Position numbers and translations under genes: made by a program. A stretch of 6,802 bases of DNA from Oscillospiraceae bacterium (GTDB lineage Bacteria; Bacillota; Clostridia; Oscillospirales; Ruminococcaceae): assembly GCA_900768735.1 (NCBI GenBank), contig CAAGDZ010000477.1:1-6802 (forward strand). The letters are read 5' to 3'. Below, piece after piece: positions 1 through 5,867 of the stretch; the stretch's first letter is position 1, and each line of letters starts with the position of its first letter. The notes beneath the pieces are model-generated. The model did no database searches, was not told the DNA's origin, and saw only the letters and a program-made list of their open reading frames with translations.

Positions 1-1165
1 CGCACAGATGAGTAGCCTTGCCGGAAACGAAAAGGTAAAGGTTCTGCTTGCACAGGCGCTTTTCGGCAACCCCGACATAATACTCATGGACGAGCCTACA
101 AACCACCTCGACATTGACGCGGTGGCGTGGCTTGAGGACTTCCTCGCGGAATATTTCGGTACGGTCATAGTTGTATCGCACGACCGCCATTTTCTGAACA
201 ACGTATGTACCCATACCGTCGATATCGACTACACAAAGATAAAGATGTAAGTCGGAAACTATGAGTTCTGGTACGAATCCTCACAGCTCATACAAAAAAT
301 GCTGAAACAGCAGAACAAGAAGAACGAAGAAAAGATAAAGGAATTACAGAACTTTATCCAGCGCTTTTCGGCGAATAAGTCAAAGTCCAAGCAGGCAACA
401 TCAAGAAAGAAGCTTATCGACAAGCTGACTGTAGAGGAGCTGCCCGCGTCGAGCAGACGCTATCCGTTTATCAGCTTTGACATGGAGCGCGAGATAGGAA
501 AGGATATTTTGCAGGTAACCGGTCTTACAAAGACGGTTGACGGCGTCAAGGTACTGGATAACGTAAGCTTTACCGTCGGCAGGAATGACAAGATTGCTTT
601 TGTCGGCGACAACGAAATAGCAGTAACCACATTGTTCAAAATCCTGATGGAGGAAGAACAGCCCGATGCGGGTACATTCAAGTGGGGAAGCACCGCAAGC
701 GTAAGCTATTTCCCGCAGGACAACAGCACATTCTTCAACGACTGCAAGCTGTCTATCCTCGACTGGATAAGACAGTATTCAAAGGACGAGACCGAAACCT
801 ATCTGCGCGGATTCCTCGGCAGAATGCTGTTCTCGGGTGACGATATATTCAAGTCGGTTGACGTGCTTTCGGGAGGAGAAAAGGTGCGCTGTATGTTCTC
901 GCGCATGATGCTTTTCCAGTCGAATGTGCTGATACTCGACCGCCCGACAAACCACCTTGACCTTGAAAGCATAACCGCGGTAAACAACGGACTTTCCGAC
1001 TTTAAGGGAAATATCCTGTTCGCGTCGCACGACCACGAGATTGTGCAGACGGTTGCAAACAGAATTATAGAAATCTCCGACAAGGGCTGCTATGACAGAC
1101 AGGGAACATACGAGGAGTATGTCGAGTGGAGAAAGGCAAACCACGGCGGAACGTTTACGCTGTAA
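1..1165 (+). pseudogene. ABC-F ATPase (YbiT/YkpA type), 5'-partial, broken by an in-frame stop
   Basis: ABC-F proteins are soluble twin-ATPase proteins, many of which act on the ribosome. The reading frame enters from the left edge without the first Walker A. It shows the first signature (LAGNEK, 20-40), Walker B DEPTNHLD and the H-switch SHDRHF. It is then interrupted by TAA at 248-250 and resumes in the same frame with VGNYEFWYESSQ, the charged inter-domain linker (about 299-440) and a second ATPase domain ending at 1165. Family members have a tyrosine where the stop lies (KIQxYVGNY), so one TAC/TAT-to-TAA change explains it. In the second domain the Walker A lysine is valine (GTA, 623-625) and the catalytic glutamate is arginine (CGC, 941-943), while LSGGEK and SHDHE remain. 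An ATG at 299 is in frame, but I see no convincing ribosome site before it. A sequencing error at the stop is possible, but would not explain the two lost catalytic residues. Confidence 0.85.
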
Positions 1166-1208
1166 GTTAATTTTGCAAGATTAAAAATAAAATCCTGCAC
1201 AATTGTAC

Positions 1209-1224
1209 TTGTGCTATAGCACAA
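1209..1224. promoter_or_regulatory. Perfect 16-base palindrome, possible operator
   Basis: TTGTGCTATAGCACAA is its own reverse complement. Its centre is about 60 bases upstream of the transcription start predicted from the promoter at 1241-1269, a position typical of activator sites acting from upstream of the -35 box. No U-tract follows, so it is not a terminator. A binding protein cannot be named from the sequence. Confidence 0.45.
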
Positions 1225-1232
1225 AACCCAGT

Positions 1233-1252
1233 CCTTACGGTTGACCTTACGG
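1233..1252 (+). repeat. Short direct repeat CCTTACGG x2 around the -35 box
   Basis: Two exact copies of CCTTACGG start at 1233 and 1245, a period of 12 bases. They bracket and overlap the TTGACC -35 hexamer at 1241-1246. This could be a tandem half-site for a response regulator or repressor covering the -35 region, or it could be chance. Confidence 0.35.
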
Positions 1253-1269
1253 CAAAAATGAGTTACAAT
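1241..1269 (+). promoter_or_regulatory. Sigma-A-type promoter of the M20 amidohydrolase
   Basis: TTGACC (1241-1246), a 17-base spacer, then TACAAT (1264-1269): five of six matches to consensus in each box at ideal spacing. The predicted start near 1276 gives a leader of roughly 95 bases before the ATG at 1371, and that leader contains the hairpin at 1297-1341. Confidence 0.75.
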
Positions 1270-1296
1270 ACAGACAAGATAAAAACACCACGGCAA

Positions 1297-1341
1297 CGGC
1301 GCACAGCTCATAAAGAGCGGGTGCGCCGCTGCTTATTTTTT
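1297..1341 (+). terminator. Terminator-like hairpin in the amidohydrolase leader
   Basis: CGGCGCAC (1297-1304) pairs with GTGCGCCG (1321-1328), and inside it GCTC (1306-1309) pairs with GAGC (1315-1318) around a small loop. A T-rich run ending in six Ts (1336-1341) follows. It has the form of an intrinsic terminator, though several bases separate stem and T-run. It lies downstream of the only good promoter in this gap and upstream of the ribosome site, so it may act as an attenuator. It may also simply end transcripts arriving from the ABC-F pseudogene. Confidence 0.55.
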
Positions 1342-1370
1342 GCTTTGAAAAAGGAAAGAAGGCTTTTGTT

Positions 1371-2633
1371 ATGTACAAGTGCAGTTTAGACAGAATGAAG
1401 GATAAGATTTCTACATTCAGCAAATTCGGTGACGCAGGTCACGGCGGAATTACCAGATATTCTCTTTCTCCCGAGGCTATTATGGCGAGAAATGAATTTA
1501 TAAAGCGCATGAAAGCAATCGGCGCGGAAATCGAAATCGACGATGTCGCAAATATCTACGCGACCTTAAAGGGCAGCGACCCCGACGCAAAGAGAATTGT
1601 AATGGCGTCACACTGTGACTCGGTCAAGAACGGCGGCAACTACGACGGCATACTCGGCGTAATGTCGGCTATGGAGGTGCTGGAAACAGTCGCAAGCGAA
1701 AATATCCCTCACAAGCACCCGCTCACCGCGATGATATGGACTAATGAGGAGGGCTCGCTCTATCCGCCCGCTATGATGTGCTCGGGTATCGTCTGCTACG
1801 ATTATCTCCCCGAGGACATCAGAAGCAAGTTCAAGTTTGAAGATATGATGAACTCAAAGAGCATACTCGACAACACGAGTACCTTCGGAGAGGCGCTTGA
1901 CAAATCCGGCTTCAAGGGAGATAAAAAATACCGTATCTCTCCCGAAAAGTATCTTTATATGTTTGAAACCCATATTGAGCAGGGTCCTATCCTTGAGGAT
2001 GCGGGAAATGATATAGGCGTTGTTGACTGCGTACTCGGTATGTTCAACTACCGCCTGAAATTCTACGGTCAGACCACCCACGCGGGTACCTTCCCGATGC
2101 CAAAGCGCAAAGACGCATTTTTTGCGGCGTCACAGGCACTTTGCTATCTGCATGAGGAGATAGATAAACTAGGCTACAGCGACCTTGTGTATACGACCGG
2201 CGAGGTTGTATGCCATCCGTGCGTACATACCTGCGTGCCTGATTTCTTCGACTTCTCGTTTGACGCAAGACACGAAAACCCCGAGGTACTCGAAAAGGTA
2301 CTCGCCATCGTAAAATCCTGTGCCGACAAGACTTGGGCAGGCTGTACCTGCGAGGTTGTAAAGGCATGGAACCGCGATACCGTTTACTGGGATAAGAAGC
2401 TTGTCGGCTATGTAAAGGCGGCGGCTGAGGAGCTGGGCGTAAAGCACCAGTATATTCACTCCGGTGCCGGACATGACGCACAGTTTGCGGCATATATGCT
2501 TCCCACGACTATGATATTTGTCCAGTCAAAGGACGGACTTTCTCACTGCGAGCCGGAATACTCGACCCCCGAGCACTGCACGGAGGGCGCATCGGTTATG
2601 CTGAACGCCGTACTCAAGGCGGACTGTGACTGA
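1371..2633 (+). CDS. M20-family Zn-dependent amidohydrolase (N-carbamoyl-L-amino-acid hydrolase / allantoate amidohydrolase type)
   Basis: A 420-residue cytosolic metal-dependent amidase, normal length for the hydantoinase/carbamoylase branch of M20. Such enzymes cleave N-carbamoyl amino acids, ureidopropionate or allantoate, releasing ammonia and CO2 in nitrogen salvage. Visible motifs are GHGGITRYSLS (23-33), SHCDSVKNGGNYDG (80-93) with metal ligands H81 and D92, TNEEGS (124-129) with E126 as likely base and E127 as ligand, ETHIEQGP (199-206) with H201, GQTTHAG (233-239) in the lid/dimer domain, DARHEN (298-303), SGAGHDAQ (364-371) and GLSH (389-392) with ligand H392. All catalytic positions appear present. 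The ATG at 1371 follows a purine-rich Shine-Dalgarno stretch (AAGGAAAGAAGG, 1351-1362). It is transcribed alone between its own promoter and a strong terminator. The exact substrate cannot be read from motifs, and no hydantoinase or purine-catabolism neighbour is present to help. Confidence 0.9.
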   Translation: MYKCSLDRMKDKISTFSKFGDAGHGGITRYSLSPEAIMARNEFIKRMKAIGAEIEIDDVANIYATLKGSDPDAKRIVMASHCDSVKNGGNYDGILGVMSAMEVLETVASENIPHKHPLTAMIWTNEEGSLYPPAMMCSGIVCYDYLPEDIRSKFKFEDMMNSKSILDNTSTFGEALDKSGFKGDKKYRISPEKYLYMFETHIEQGPILEDAGNDIGVVDCVLGMFNYRLKFYGQTTHAGTFPMPKRKDAFFAASQALCYLHEEIDKLGYSDLVYTTGEVVCHPCVHTCVPDFFDFSFDARHENPEVLEKVLAIVKSCADKTWAGCTCEVVKAWNRDTVYWDKKLVGYVKAAAEELGVKHQYIHSGAGHDAQFAAYMLPTTMIFVQSKDGLSHCEPEYSTPEHCTEGASVMLNAVLKADCD

Positions 2634-2721
2634 TCGAAAATTCTGTACGTTGTGTGTACTTCATTTGATAATTCCCCAATGATTTTGTATATTTCCTGAC
2701 TGTTTTTTGATTTGATTTTTT

Positions 2722-2747
2722 CCGCGCCGGACGGCGCGGCTTTTTTT
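2722..2747 (+). terminator. Intrinsic terminator after the amidohydrolase
   Basis: CCGCGCC (2722-2728) pairs with GGCGCGG (2733-2739) across a four-base loop, followed by C and seven Ts (2741-2747). It is a strong rho-independent terminator about 90 bases after the stop codon. Confidence 0.92.
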
Positions 2748-2880
2748 ATACAGCGACTTTTCTGCTTACAACAATTTTACTGCCGGAGGGAATAAATAGT
2801 ATAATATTAAGTTAAAATCTACAAATCATTATTACGTAATTGTGCAGAGTGACGAAATTGTTTAATCTCCTTAATTATCC
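2748..2880. other. AT-rich gap upstream of the DUF4190-like gene
   Basis: Together with the flanking signals this belongs to a 370-base gene-free stretch (2634-3003). It holds no convincing coding frame. Two weak signals are visible. One is a TATAAT at 2800-2805 with a poor TTTACT -35 (2776-2781) 18 bases upstream, which might be a second promoter. The other is a ten-base palindrome ATTACGTAAT at 2831-2840. Nothing else stands out. Confidence 0.4.
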
Positions 2881-2909
2881 TTGACTTTTTACAAAATTCG
2901 TGGTATCAT
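2881..2909 (+). promoter_or_regulatory. Sigma-A-type promoter of the DUF4190-like gene
   Basis: TTGACT (2881-2886), a 17-base spacer and TATCAT (2904-2909): five of six matches in each box. The predicted start near 2916 gives a leader of nearly 90 bases. The TTG of the -35 box also happens to open the long version of the downstream frame, which argues against that longer start. Confidence 0.8.
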
Positions 2910-2953
2910 AAGTACGTTAAAGTGTGCCGGAAACGGCAGCATTATTAAACGCA

Positions 2954-2980
2954 GAAGCCTTTCGGCTTCGCAGATTTTTT
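2954..2980 (+). promoter_or_regulatory. Leader hairpin followed by a six-T run
   Basis: GAAGCC (2954-2959) pairs with GGCTTC (2964-2969) around a TTTC loop. Five bases later there are six Ts (2975-2980), and the ribosome site starts ten bases after that. The stem is short and the T-run is slightly displaced, so this would be a weak terminator or attenuator, or only an mRNA-stabilising hairpin. Confidence 0.4.
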
Positions 2981-2989
2981 GCATTAAGC

Positions 2990-2995
2990 AGGAGG
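2990..2995 (+). promoter_or_regulatory. Ribosome binding site that fixes the start at 3004
   Basis: A perfect AGGAGG lies eight bases before the ATG at 3004. It settles the start codon against an in-frame TTG at 2881, which would add 41 residues read from promoter and leader DNA. Confidence 0.9.
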
Positions 2996-3003
2996 ATTTT
3001 ATT

Positions 3004-3315
3004 ATGCAGGGAAATGATGGCAAGGGCTTATCAATTGGCGCACTCGTGTGCGGTATTTTAGGTATTGTTGGTTCTTTTATTCCGATTGTTTGCTACTTCA
3101 CTTTTGTTCTTTCCATTTTAGGTATCATCTTTGGTGCTATCGGTATGAAGAAGGCTAAGGAAGCAGGCGGCAGCAAGGGTCTTGCAATCGCAGGTCTTGT
3201 ACTCGGTATAATCGGTGCTGCTTTCGGTCTCATTGGTGTAATCTGCGTTATTTGCGCTACATGTATAGTTACATCTGCAGGCGGTTCCTTAAGCGGTTTA
3301 GCTCAGTATATGTAA
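3004..3315 (+). CDS. DUF4190-like small integral membrane protein
   Basis: A 103-residue, very hydrophobic protein. Segments at about 9-30 and 32-48 form a membrane hairpin, a short cationic/polar loop (KKAKEAGGSKG, 49-59) follows, and a further span covers about 60-90. The two copies of a Gly-rich motif, GLSIGALVCGILGIVG (8-23) and GLAIAGLVLGIIGAAFG (59-75), together with the basic loop, are the pattern of DUF4190-type membrane proteins, whose function is unknown to me. It has no signal peptide or catalytic motif. Codons are richer in T-ending forms (GGT, GTT, ATT, TTA) than in the neighbouring genes. With the near-consensus promoter and perfect ribosome site this suggests strong expression, though a different origin could also explain it. 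It is monocistronic, with its own terminator at 3346-3373. Confidence 0.8.
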   Translation: MQGNDGKGLSIGALVCGILGIVGSFIPIVCYFTFVLSILGIIFGAIGMKKAKEAGGSKGLAIAGLVLGIIGAAFGLIGVICVICATCIVTSAGGSLSGLAQYM

Positions 3316-3345
3316 TTCTGTTACATAACGTTTTAAATGTTAAAG

Positions 3346-3373
3346 AGCACTTGCAGATTTGCAGGTGCTTTTT
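3346..3373 (+). terminator. Intrinsic terminator after the DUF4190-like gene
   Basis: AGCACTTGCA (3346-3355) pairs over ten bases, with one G-U wobble, to TGCAGGTGCT (3360-3369) around a four-base loop. TTTT follows (3370-3373). The T-run is short, so some readthrough into the Lgt-family gene 30 bases downstream is plausible. Confidence 0.8.
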
Positions 3374-3403
3374 ACTTATGATATTATGATTTAAAGGATA
3401 GAA

Positions 3404-4198
3404 ATGTTAGGAAATTTTGTATTATTCGGAAAAGAAATGAGCCCGTATATGATAGCGGCACTGGTCGGGGGATTGCTTGCGGGTGTTTTTGCTTATATAA
3501 AATCCCAAAAAAACGGACTCAATGAAGTTAAAATGGTGTTTCTGATTCTGTTCGCGCTTATCGGCGTCTTTATCGGCGGACACATTGTATACGGCATTAC
3601 TAATATTCCGTATATGTACCTGTTTACACTGGTGAAAAGCTTTGATGATTTTATTTATGTCGTAGGTGTGATTTTCGGCGGTCAGGTATTTTACGGAGGC
3701 TTGCTCGGCGGTATTGCCGCGGGATACATTTATGCCAAAAAGACTCATCTTGAGAATTTCGGCAGCTATGCCGATATTCTGGCGGCGGCTGTACCTCTGT
3801 TTCATTGTTTCGGCAGAATAGGCTGCTTTCTCGGTGGCTGCTGCTACGGAATAGAGAGCGACTTCGGCTTTACCTTCCATAACAGCATAATAGAATCGGC
3901 AAACGGTGTAAACCGTTTTCCCGTACAGCTTTTCGAGGCAGGCTTCAATCTGCTTTTATTCGCGCTTATCCTTATCCTGCTTGTCAAAGGAAGGTTGAAA
4001 AACAGACTGTTCCTTTTGTATATGGCAATATATGCAGTCGGACGTTTTATTCTCGAATTTTTCCGCGGAGATACATACAGAGGATTTTTGTTCGGACTGT
4101 CAACCTCGCAGATTATTTCAATTCTGATTTTAATTGCGCTTGTCGCTTATACCGTTGTTTCTCTGATTAAAAAATCAGGAAAAACCGAAAAGGCTTGA
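3404..4198 (+). CDS. lgt: Prolipoprotein diacylglyceryl transferase (Lgt) family membrane protein, divergent active site
   Basis: Lgt moves diacylglycerol from phosphatidylglycerol to the lipobox cysteine of prelipoproteins at the outer face of the cytoplasmic membrane. This 264-residue protein has about seven hydrophobic spans and the family landmarks in order: YGGLLGG (97-103), FGRIGCFLGGCCYG (136-149) with the key arginine R138, RFPVQLFE (171-178) matching the family's RHPxQLYE, and GRFILEFFRGD (213-223) with the second key arginine R221. Two residues reported as important in E. coli Lgt differ: the HGG histidine is tyrosine (Y98) and the GRxxN asparagine is cysteine (C141). A CC pair (146-147) replaces the usual Gly-Glu region. 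It may be a functional clostridial variant or a paralogue with another lipid substrate. AAGGA at 3394-3398 precedes the ATG. I see no convincing own promoter (a TGATATTAT at 3379-3387 is too close to the start), so readthrough is possible. Confidence 0.8.
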   Translation: MLGNFVLFGKEMSPYMIAALVGGLLAGVFAYIKSQKNGLNEVKMVFLILFALIGVFIGGHIVYGITNIPYMYLFTLVKSFDDFIYVVGVIFGGQVFYGGLLGGIAAGYIYAKKTHLENFGSYADILAAAVPLFHCFGRIGCFLGGCCYGIESDFGFTFHNSIIESANGVNRFPVQLFEAGFNLLLFALILILLVKGRLKNRLFLLYMAIYAVGRFILEFFRGDTYRGFLFGLSTSQIISILILIALVAYTVVSLIKKSGKTEKA

Positions 4199-4209
4199 TA
4201 TTTCCGGAT

Positions 4210-4236
4210 GGGGCTGTAAAAACAGCCTCATTTTTT
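4210..4236 (+). terminator. Intrinsic terminator after the Lgt-family gene
   Basis: GGGGCTGT (4210-4217) pairs with ACAGCCTC (4222-4229), eight pairs including one G-U, around an AAAA loop. A and six Ts (4231-4236) follow. It separates the Lgt-family gene from the lipoprotein operon. Confidence 0.9.
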
Positions 4237-4277
4237 GTATAATTAAGACATTTTTTAGGCGGCATGGCGAAAAAATA

Positions 4278-4306
4278 TAGACAAATCCGCTTGTTTGTGA
4301 TATACT
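4278..4306 (+). promoter_or_regulatory. Extended -10 sigma-A promoter of the lipoprotein/T2SF operon
   Basis: TAGACA (4278-4283), a 17-base spacer and TATACT (4301-4306), five of six matches in each box, with a TG one base before the -10 (4298-4299). The predicted start near 4313 leaves a leader of about 58 bases before the ATG at 4371. Confidence 0.78.
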
Positions 4307-4354
4307 TACTATAGATTTACTTTTTTATGGCATGAGATACGGTATGCTGTGTGT

Positions 4355-4362
4355 AAGGGGGT
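4355..4362 (+). promoter_or_regulatory. Ribosome binding site that fixes the start at 4371
   Basis: AAGGGGGT lies eight bases before the ATG at 4371. Starting there puts a classic lipoprotein signal peptide at the N-terminus. The upstream in-frame ATG at 4332 has no comparable site and would add 13 residues ahead of the signal. Confidence 0.75.
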
Positions 4363-4370
4363 GCCGGCAA

Positions 4371-5843
4371 ATGAATAAGCTACGGTTAAGCGCGATTTTT
4401 GCGGCGGTCATTGTTGTTCTGTCGTCGGCGCTGGGTGGCTGTGCGGTTTCAGATTGTACAGGCGGTACAGCAAACAGCTCTTATAGCCGGGATTCGGATA
4501 CAGTCGATTCCGATAATCATAGCCCCGGTTCAGACAATTCTGATAATTCATGTTCGGACAATTCCGATAATTCATGTTCGGACAATTCCGATAATTCGTG
4601 TTCGGACAATTCCGATAACTCCGGCACGGATAATTCCGGCAATTCCGGCAATTCCGGCAATTTCGGCTCGCAGGGCAACAGCTCGGATTCGTCGGGCTCG
4701 CAGGAAAACAGCTCGGGTTCGTCAGGCAGCTCAGACAGCAGCAATACGCTTACCTCAGCCAATAACAGCGGCTCATCGGACAATCCGGCAAACTCATCGG
4801 TATCCGGCCCCGCTTCCTCGGACAGCTCGGATAACAGCTCACAGCCGTCCACAACACCGCCGCAGAGCGACACCATTCAGACGCCTGCTCCGGCAACAAG
4901 CTCGACCCCCGCACCGAAGACCGACCCGCCAGTCACCCAGACAAAGGCGCCTGCAACCACAACGGTAAAGACCACCGCCGCCACGACTAAAAAGCCGTCC
5001 GGAAGTACAGAAGTAAAGCCGTCTGCACCGTATATAATTACACCGACGGCAGACGGAAAGACGGTTTATCAGAACGACAAGGCACTTATCGACGCGTCAA
5101 ACTCGTCCGCAGGATATATAATGGTGCGGCTCAAATCCGCACAGCAGGGCACGTTTAAAATCGTAGTTGAAGTCGCAAACCCATCGGTAAAATATACTTT
5201 TCAGCTTAATTCAAGCGGTTCGTATGAGGTAATCCCGCTGACAGAGGGTAGCGGCAAGTATACGGTATATGTACTTCAGCAGACCTCCGCGGGAAAAGGA
5301 GCGGTTTTGTTTAAGCAGCAAATAAACGTAAACATTTCTGACAGTTTAAAGCCGTTTTTAACTCCGAATCAGTTCTGTATGTATGACGCCGACTCCGCGT
5401 GCGTGGCGCTCTCGTCAAAGCTTTGCGGCGGTAAAAGCGAGCTTGAAAAGGTCGAAGCGATATACGATTATGTCATAGACAATATAGCCTATGTTTCCAC
5501 GGCGGAAAACGGGGCTAACGGATATGTGCCGTACCCCGACAGGACGCTTTCAAACAAGAGCGGAATATGCTTTGACTACTCATCGCTTATAACTGCTATG
5601 CTCCGCTCACAGAAAATACCGACAAAGGTTGTTGTCGGCTATGCGGGTGATATATATCACGCATGGATAAGCGTTTATGTTGAAAATAAGGGTTGGATTG
5701 ACGGAATAATCAGCTTTGACGGCAAGAAGTGGAACAGGATGGACCCGACCTTTGCGGCGGGCGCCGGAAGCGAAGCCGCTTATAAACAGATGATTGAGTA
5801 CATTTCCGACAGCTCAAACTATACCGATATGTATTATTATTGA
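4371..5843 (+). CDS. Secreted lipoprotein with repeat-rich linker and transglutaminase-like domain
   Basis: A 490-residue surface protein. Residues 1-24 are a lipoprotein signal: K3/R5, a hydrophobic core and lipobox LGGC with C24 as the lipidated cysteine. Residues 25-160 are Ser/Asn/Asp/Gly-rich, including tandem SDNSDNSC units with cysteines at 61, 69 and 77. Residues 160-218 are a Pro/Thr-rich spacer resembling a wall-spanning linker. Residues 219-325 look like a beta-sandwich module. Residues 335-475 are a transglutaminase-like (papain-fold) domain: KSGICFDYSSLITAMLRS with C400, YHAW with H430 and RMDPTF with D458, giving an intact Cys-His-Asp triad. Such domains act as proteases, amidases or cross-linkers, and the substrate cannot be told here. 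It has its own promoter, and the pilus-type gene follows after 24 bases, so a role at a cell-surface assembly is inferred. Codon choice in the linker is repetitive because it was built by DNA repeats. Confidence 0.88.
   Translation: MNKLRLSAIFAAVIVVLSSALGGCAVSDCTGGTANSSYSRDSDTVDSDNHSPGSDNSDNSCSDNSDNSCSDNSDNSCSDNSDNSGTDNSGNSGNSGNFGSQGNSSDSSGSQENSSGSSGSSDSSNTLTSANNSGSSDNPANSSVSGPASSDSSDNSSQPSTTPPQSDTIQTPAPATSSTPAPKTDPPVTQTKAPATTTVKTTAATTKKPSGSTEVKPSAPYIITPTADGKTVYQNDKALIDASNSSAGYIMVRLKSAQQGTFKIVVEVANPSVKYTFQLNSSGSYEVIPLTEGSGKYTVYVLQQTSAGKGAVLFKQQINVNISDSLKPFLTPNQFCMYDADSACVALSSKLCGGKSELEKVEAIYDYVIDNIAYVSTAENGANGYVPYPDRTLSNKSGICFDYSSLITAMLRSQKIPTKVVVGYAGDIYHAWISVYVENKGWIDGIISFDGKKWNRMDPTFAAGAGSEAAYKQMIEYISDSSNYTDMYYY
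4530..4625 (+). repeat. 24-base tandem repeat, four units
   Basis: Four head-to-tail 24-base units start at 4530, 4554, 4578 and 4602. Units 2 and 3 differ at one base and units 1 and 2 at two; unit 4 diverges at its 3' end. Each of the first three encodes SDNSDNSC in frame, so copy-number change would lengthen or shorten the lipoprotein linker without a frameshift. Confidence 0.95.
4632..4667 (+). repeat. 9-base tandem repeat AATTCCGGC, four units
   Basis: AATTCCGGC occurs at 4632, 4641 and 4650, with a fourth copy AATTTCGGC at 4659, encoding Asn-Ser-Gly steps (the last Asn-Phe-Gly). It follows the 24-base repeat within the same linker and again changes length in multiples of three. Confidence 0.93.
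4665..4724 (+). repeat. 30-base imperfect tandem duplication
   Basis: Positions 4665-4694 and 4695-4724 match at 26 of 30 bases. They encode GSQGNSSDSS and GSQENSSGSS. This is a third, older repeat layer in the lipoprotein linker. Confidence 0.85.
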
Positions 5844-5867
5844 TATTGACGGAGGACAGAAACGATT

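Noticed and set aside
779..1144. Minus-strand open frames opposite the ABC-F second domain
   Set aside because: They arise from codon bias of the ABC-F frame, and no domain or ribosome site is visible.
299..1165. Separate functional gene for the second half of the ABC-F protein starting at 299
   Set aside because: The ATG lies in the middle of the conserved inter-domain linker without a convincing ribosome site, and the encoded ATPase site lacks its lysine and glutamate.
2044..2493. Minus-strand open frames inside the amidohydrolase gene
   Set aside because: They are shadows of a gene with an intact set of M20 motifs, with Arg/Pro-rich translation and no start signals.
2776..2805. Second promoter upstream of the DUF4190-like gene
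   Set aside because: The TATAAT is perfect, but its -35 partner is poor and the spacer is 18 bases, while a far better promoter lies at 2881-2909. It is kept only as a note.
2881..3003. Longer start (TTG at 2881) for the DUF4190-like gene
   Set aside because: The TTG is part of the -35 box, the added residues are read from promoter and leader DNA and resemble no protein, and a perfect AGGAGG precedes the ATG at 3004.
4332..4370. Upstream ATG start for the lipoprotein
   Set aside because: It lacks a ribosome site of the quality seen before 4371 and would place extra residues ahead of a well-formed lipoprotein signal peptide.
4530..4667. CRISPR-like array
   Set aside because: Repeats are directly adjacent without unique spacers, are in frame within a coding gene and encode a low-complexity linker.
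4517..4876. Minus-strand open frame with regular Glu-Leu-Ser heptad-like repeats
   Set aside because: It is the antisense reading of the in-frame 24-base repeat in the lipoprotein. The apparent coiled-coil pattern is a by-product of the repeat, and there is no start signal.
4399..4968. Plus-strand overlapping frame rich in Arg, Ile and Pro repeats
   Set aside because: It is a frame-shifted reading of the lipoprotein linker, with composition dictated by the repeats and no ribosome site.
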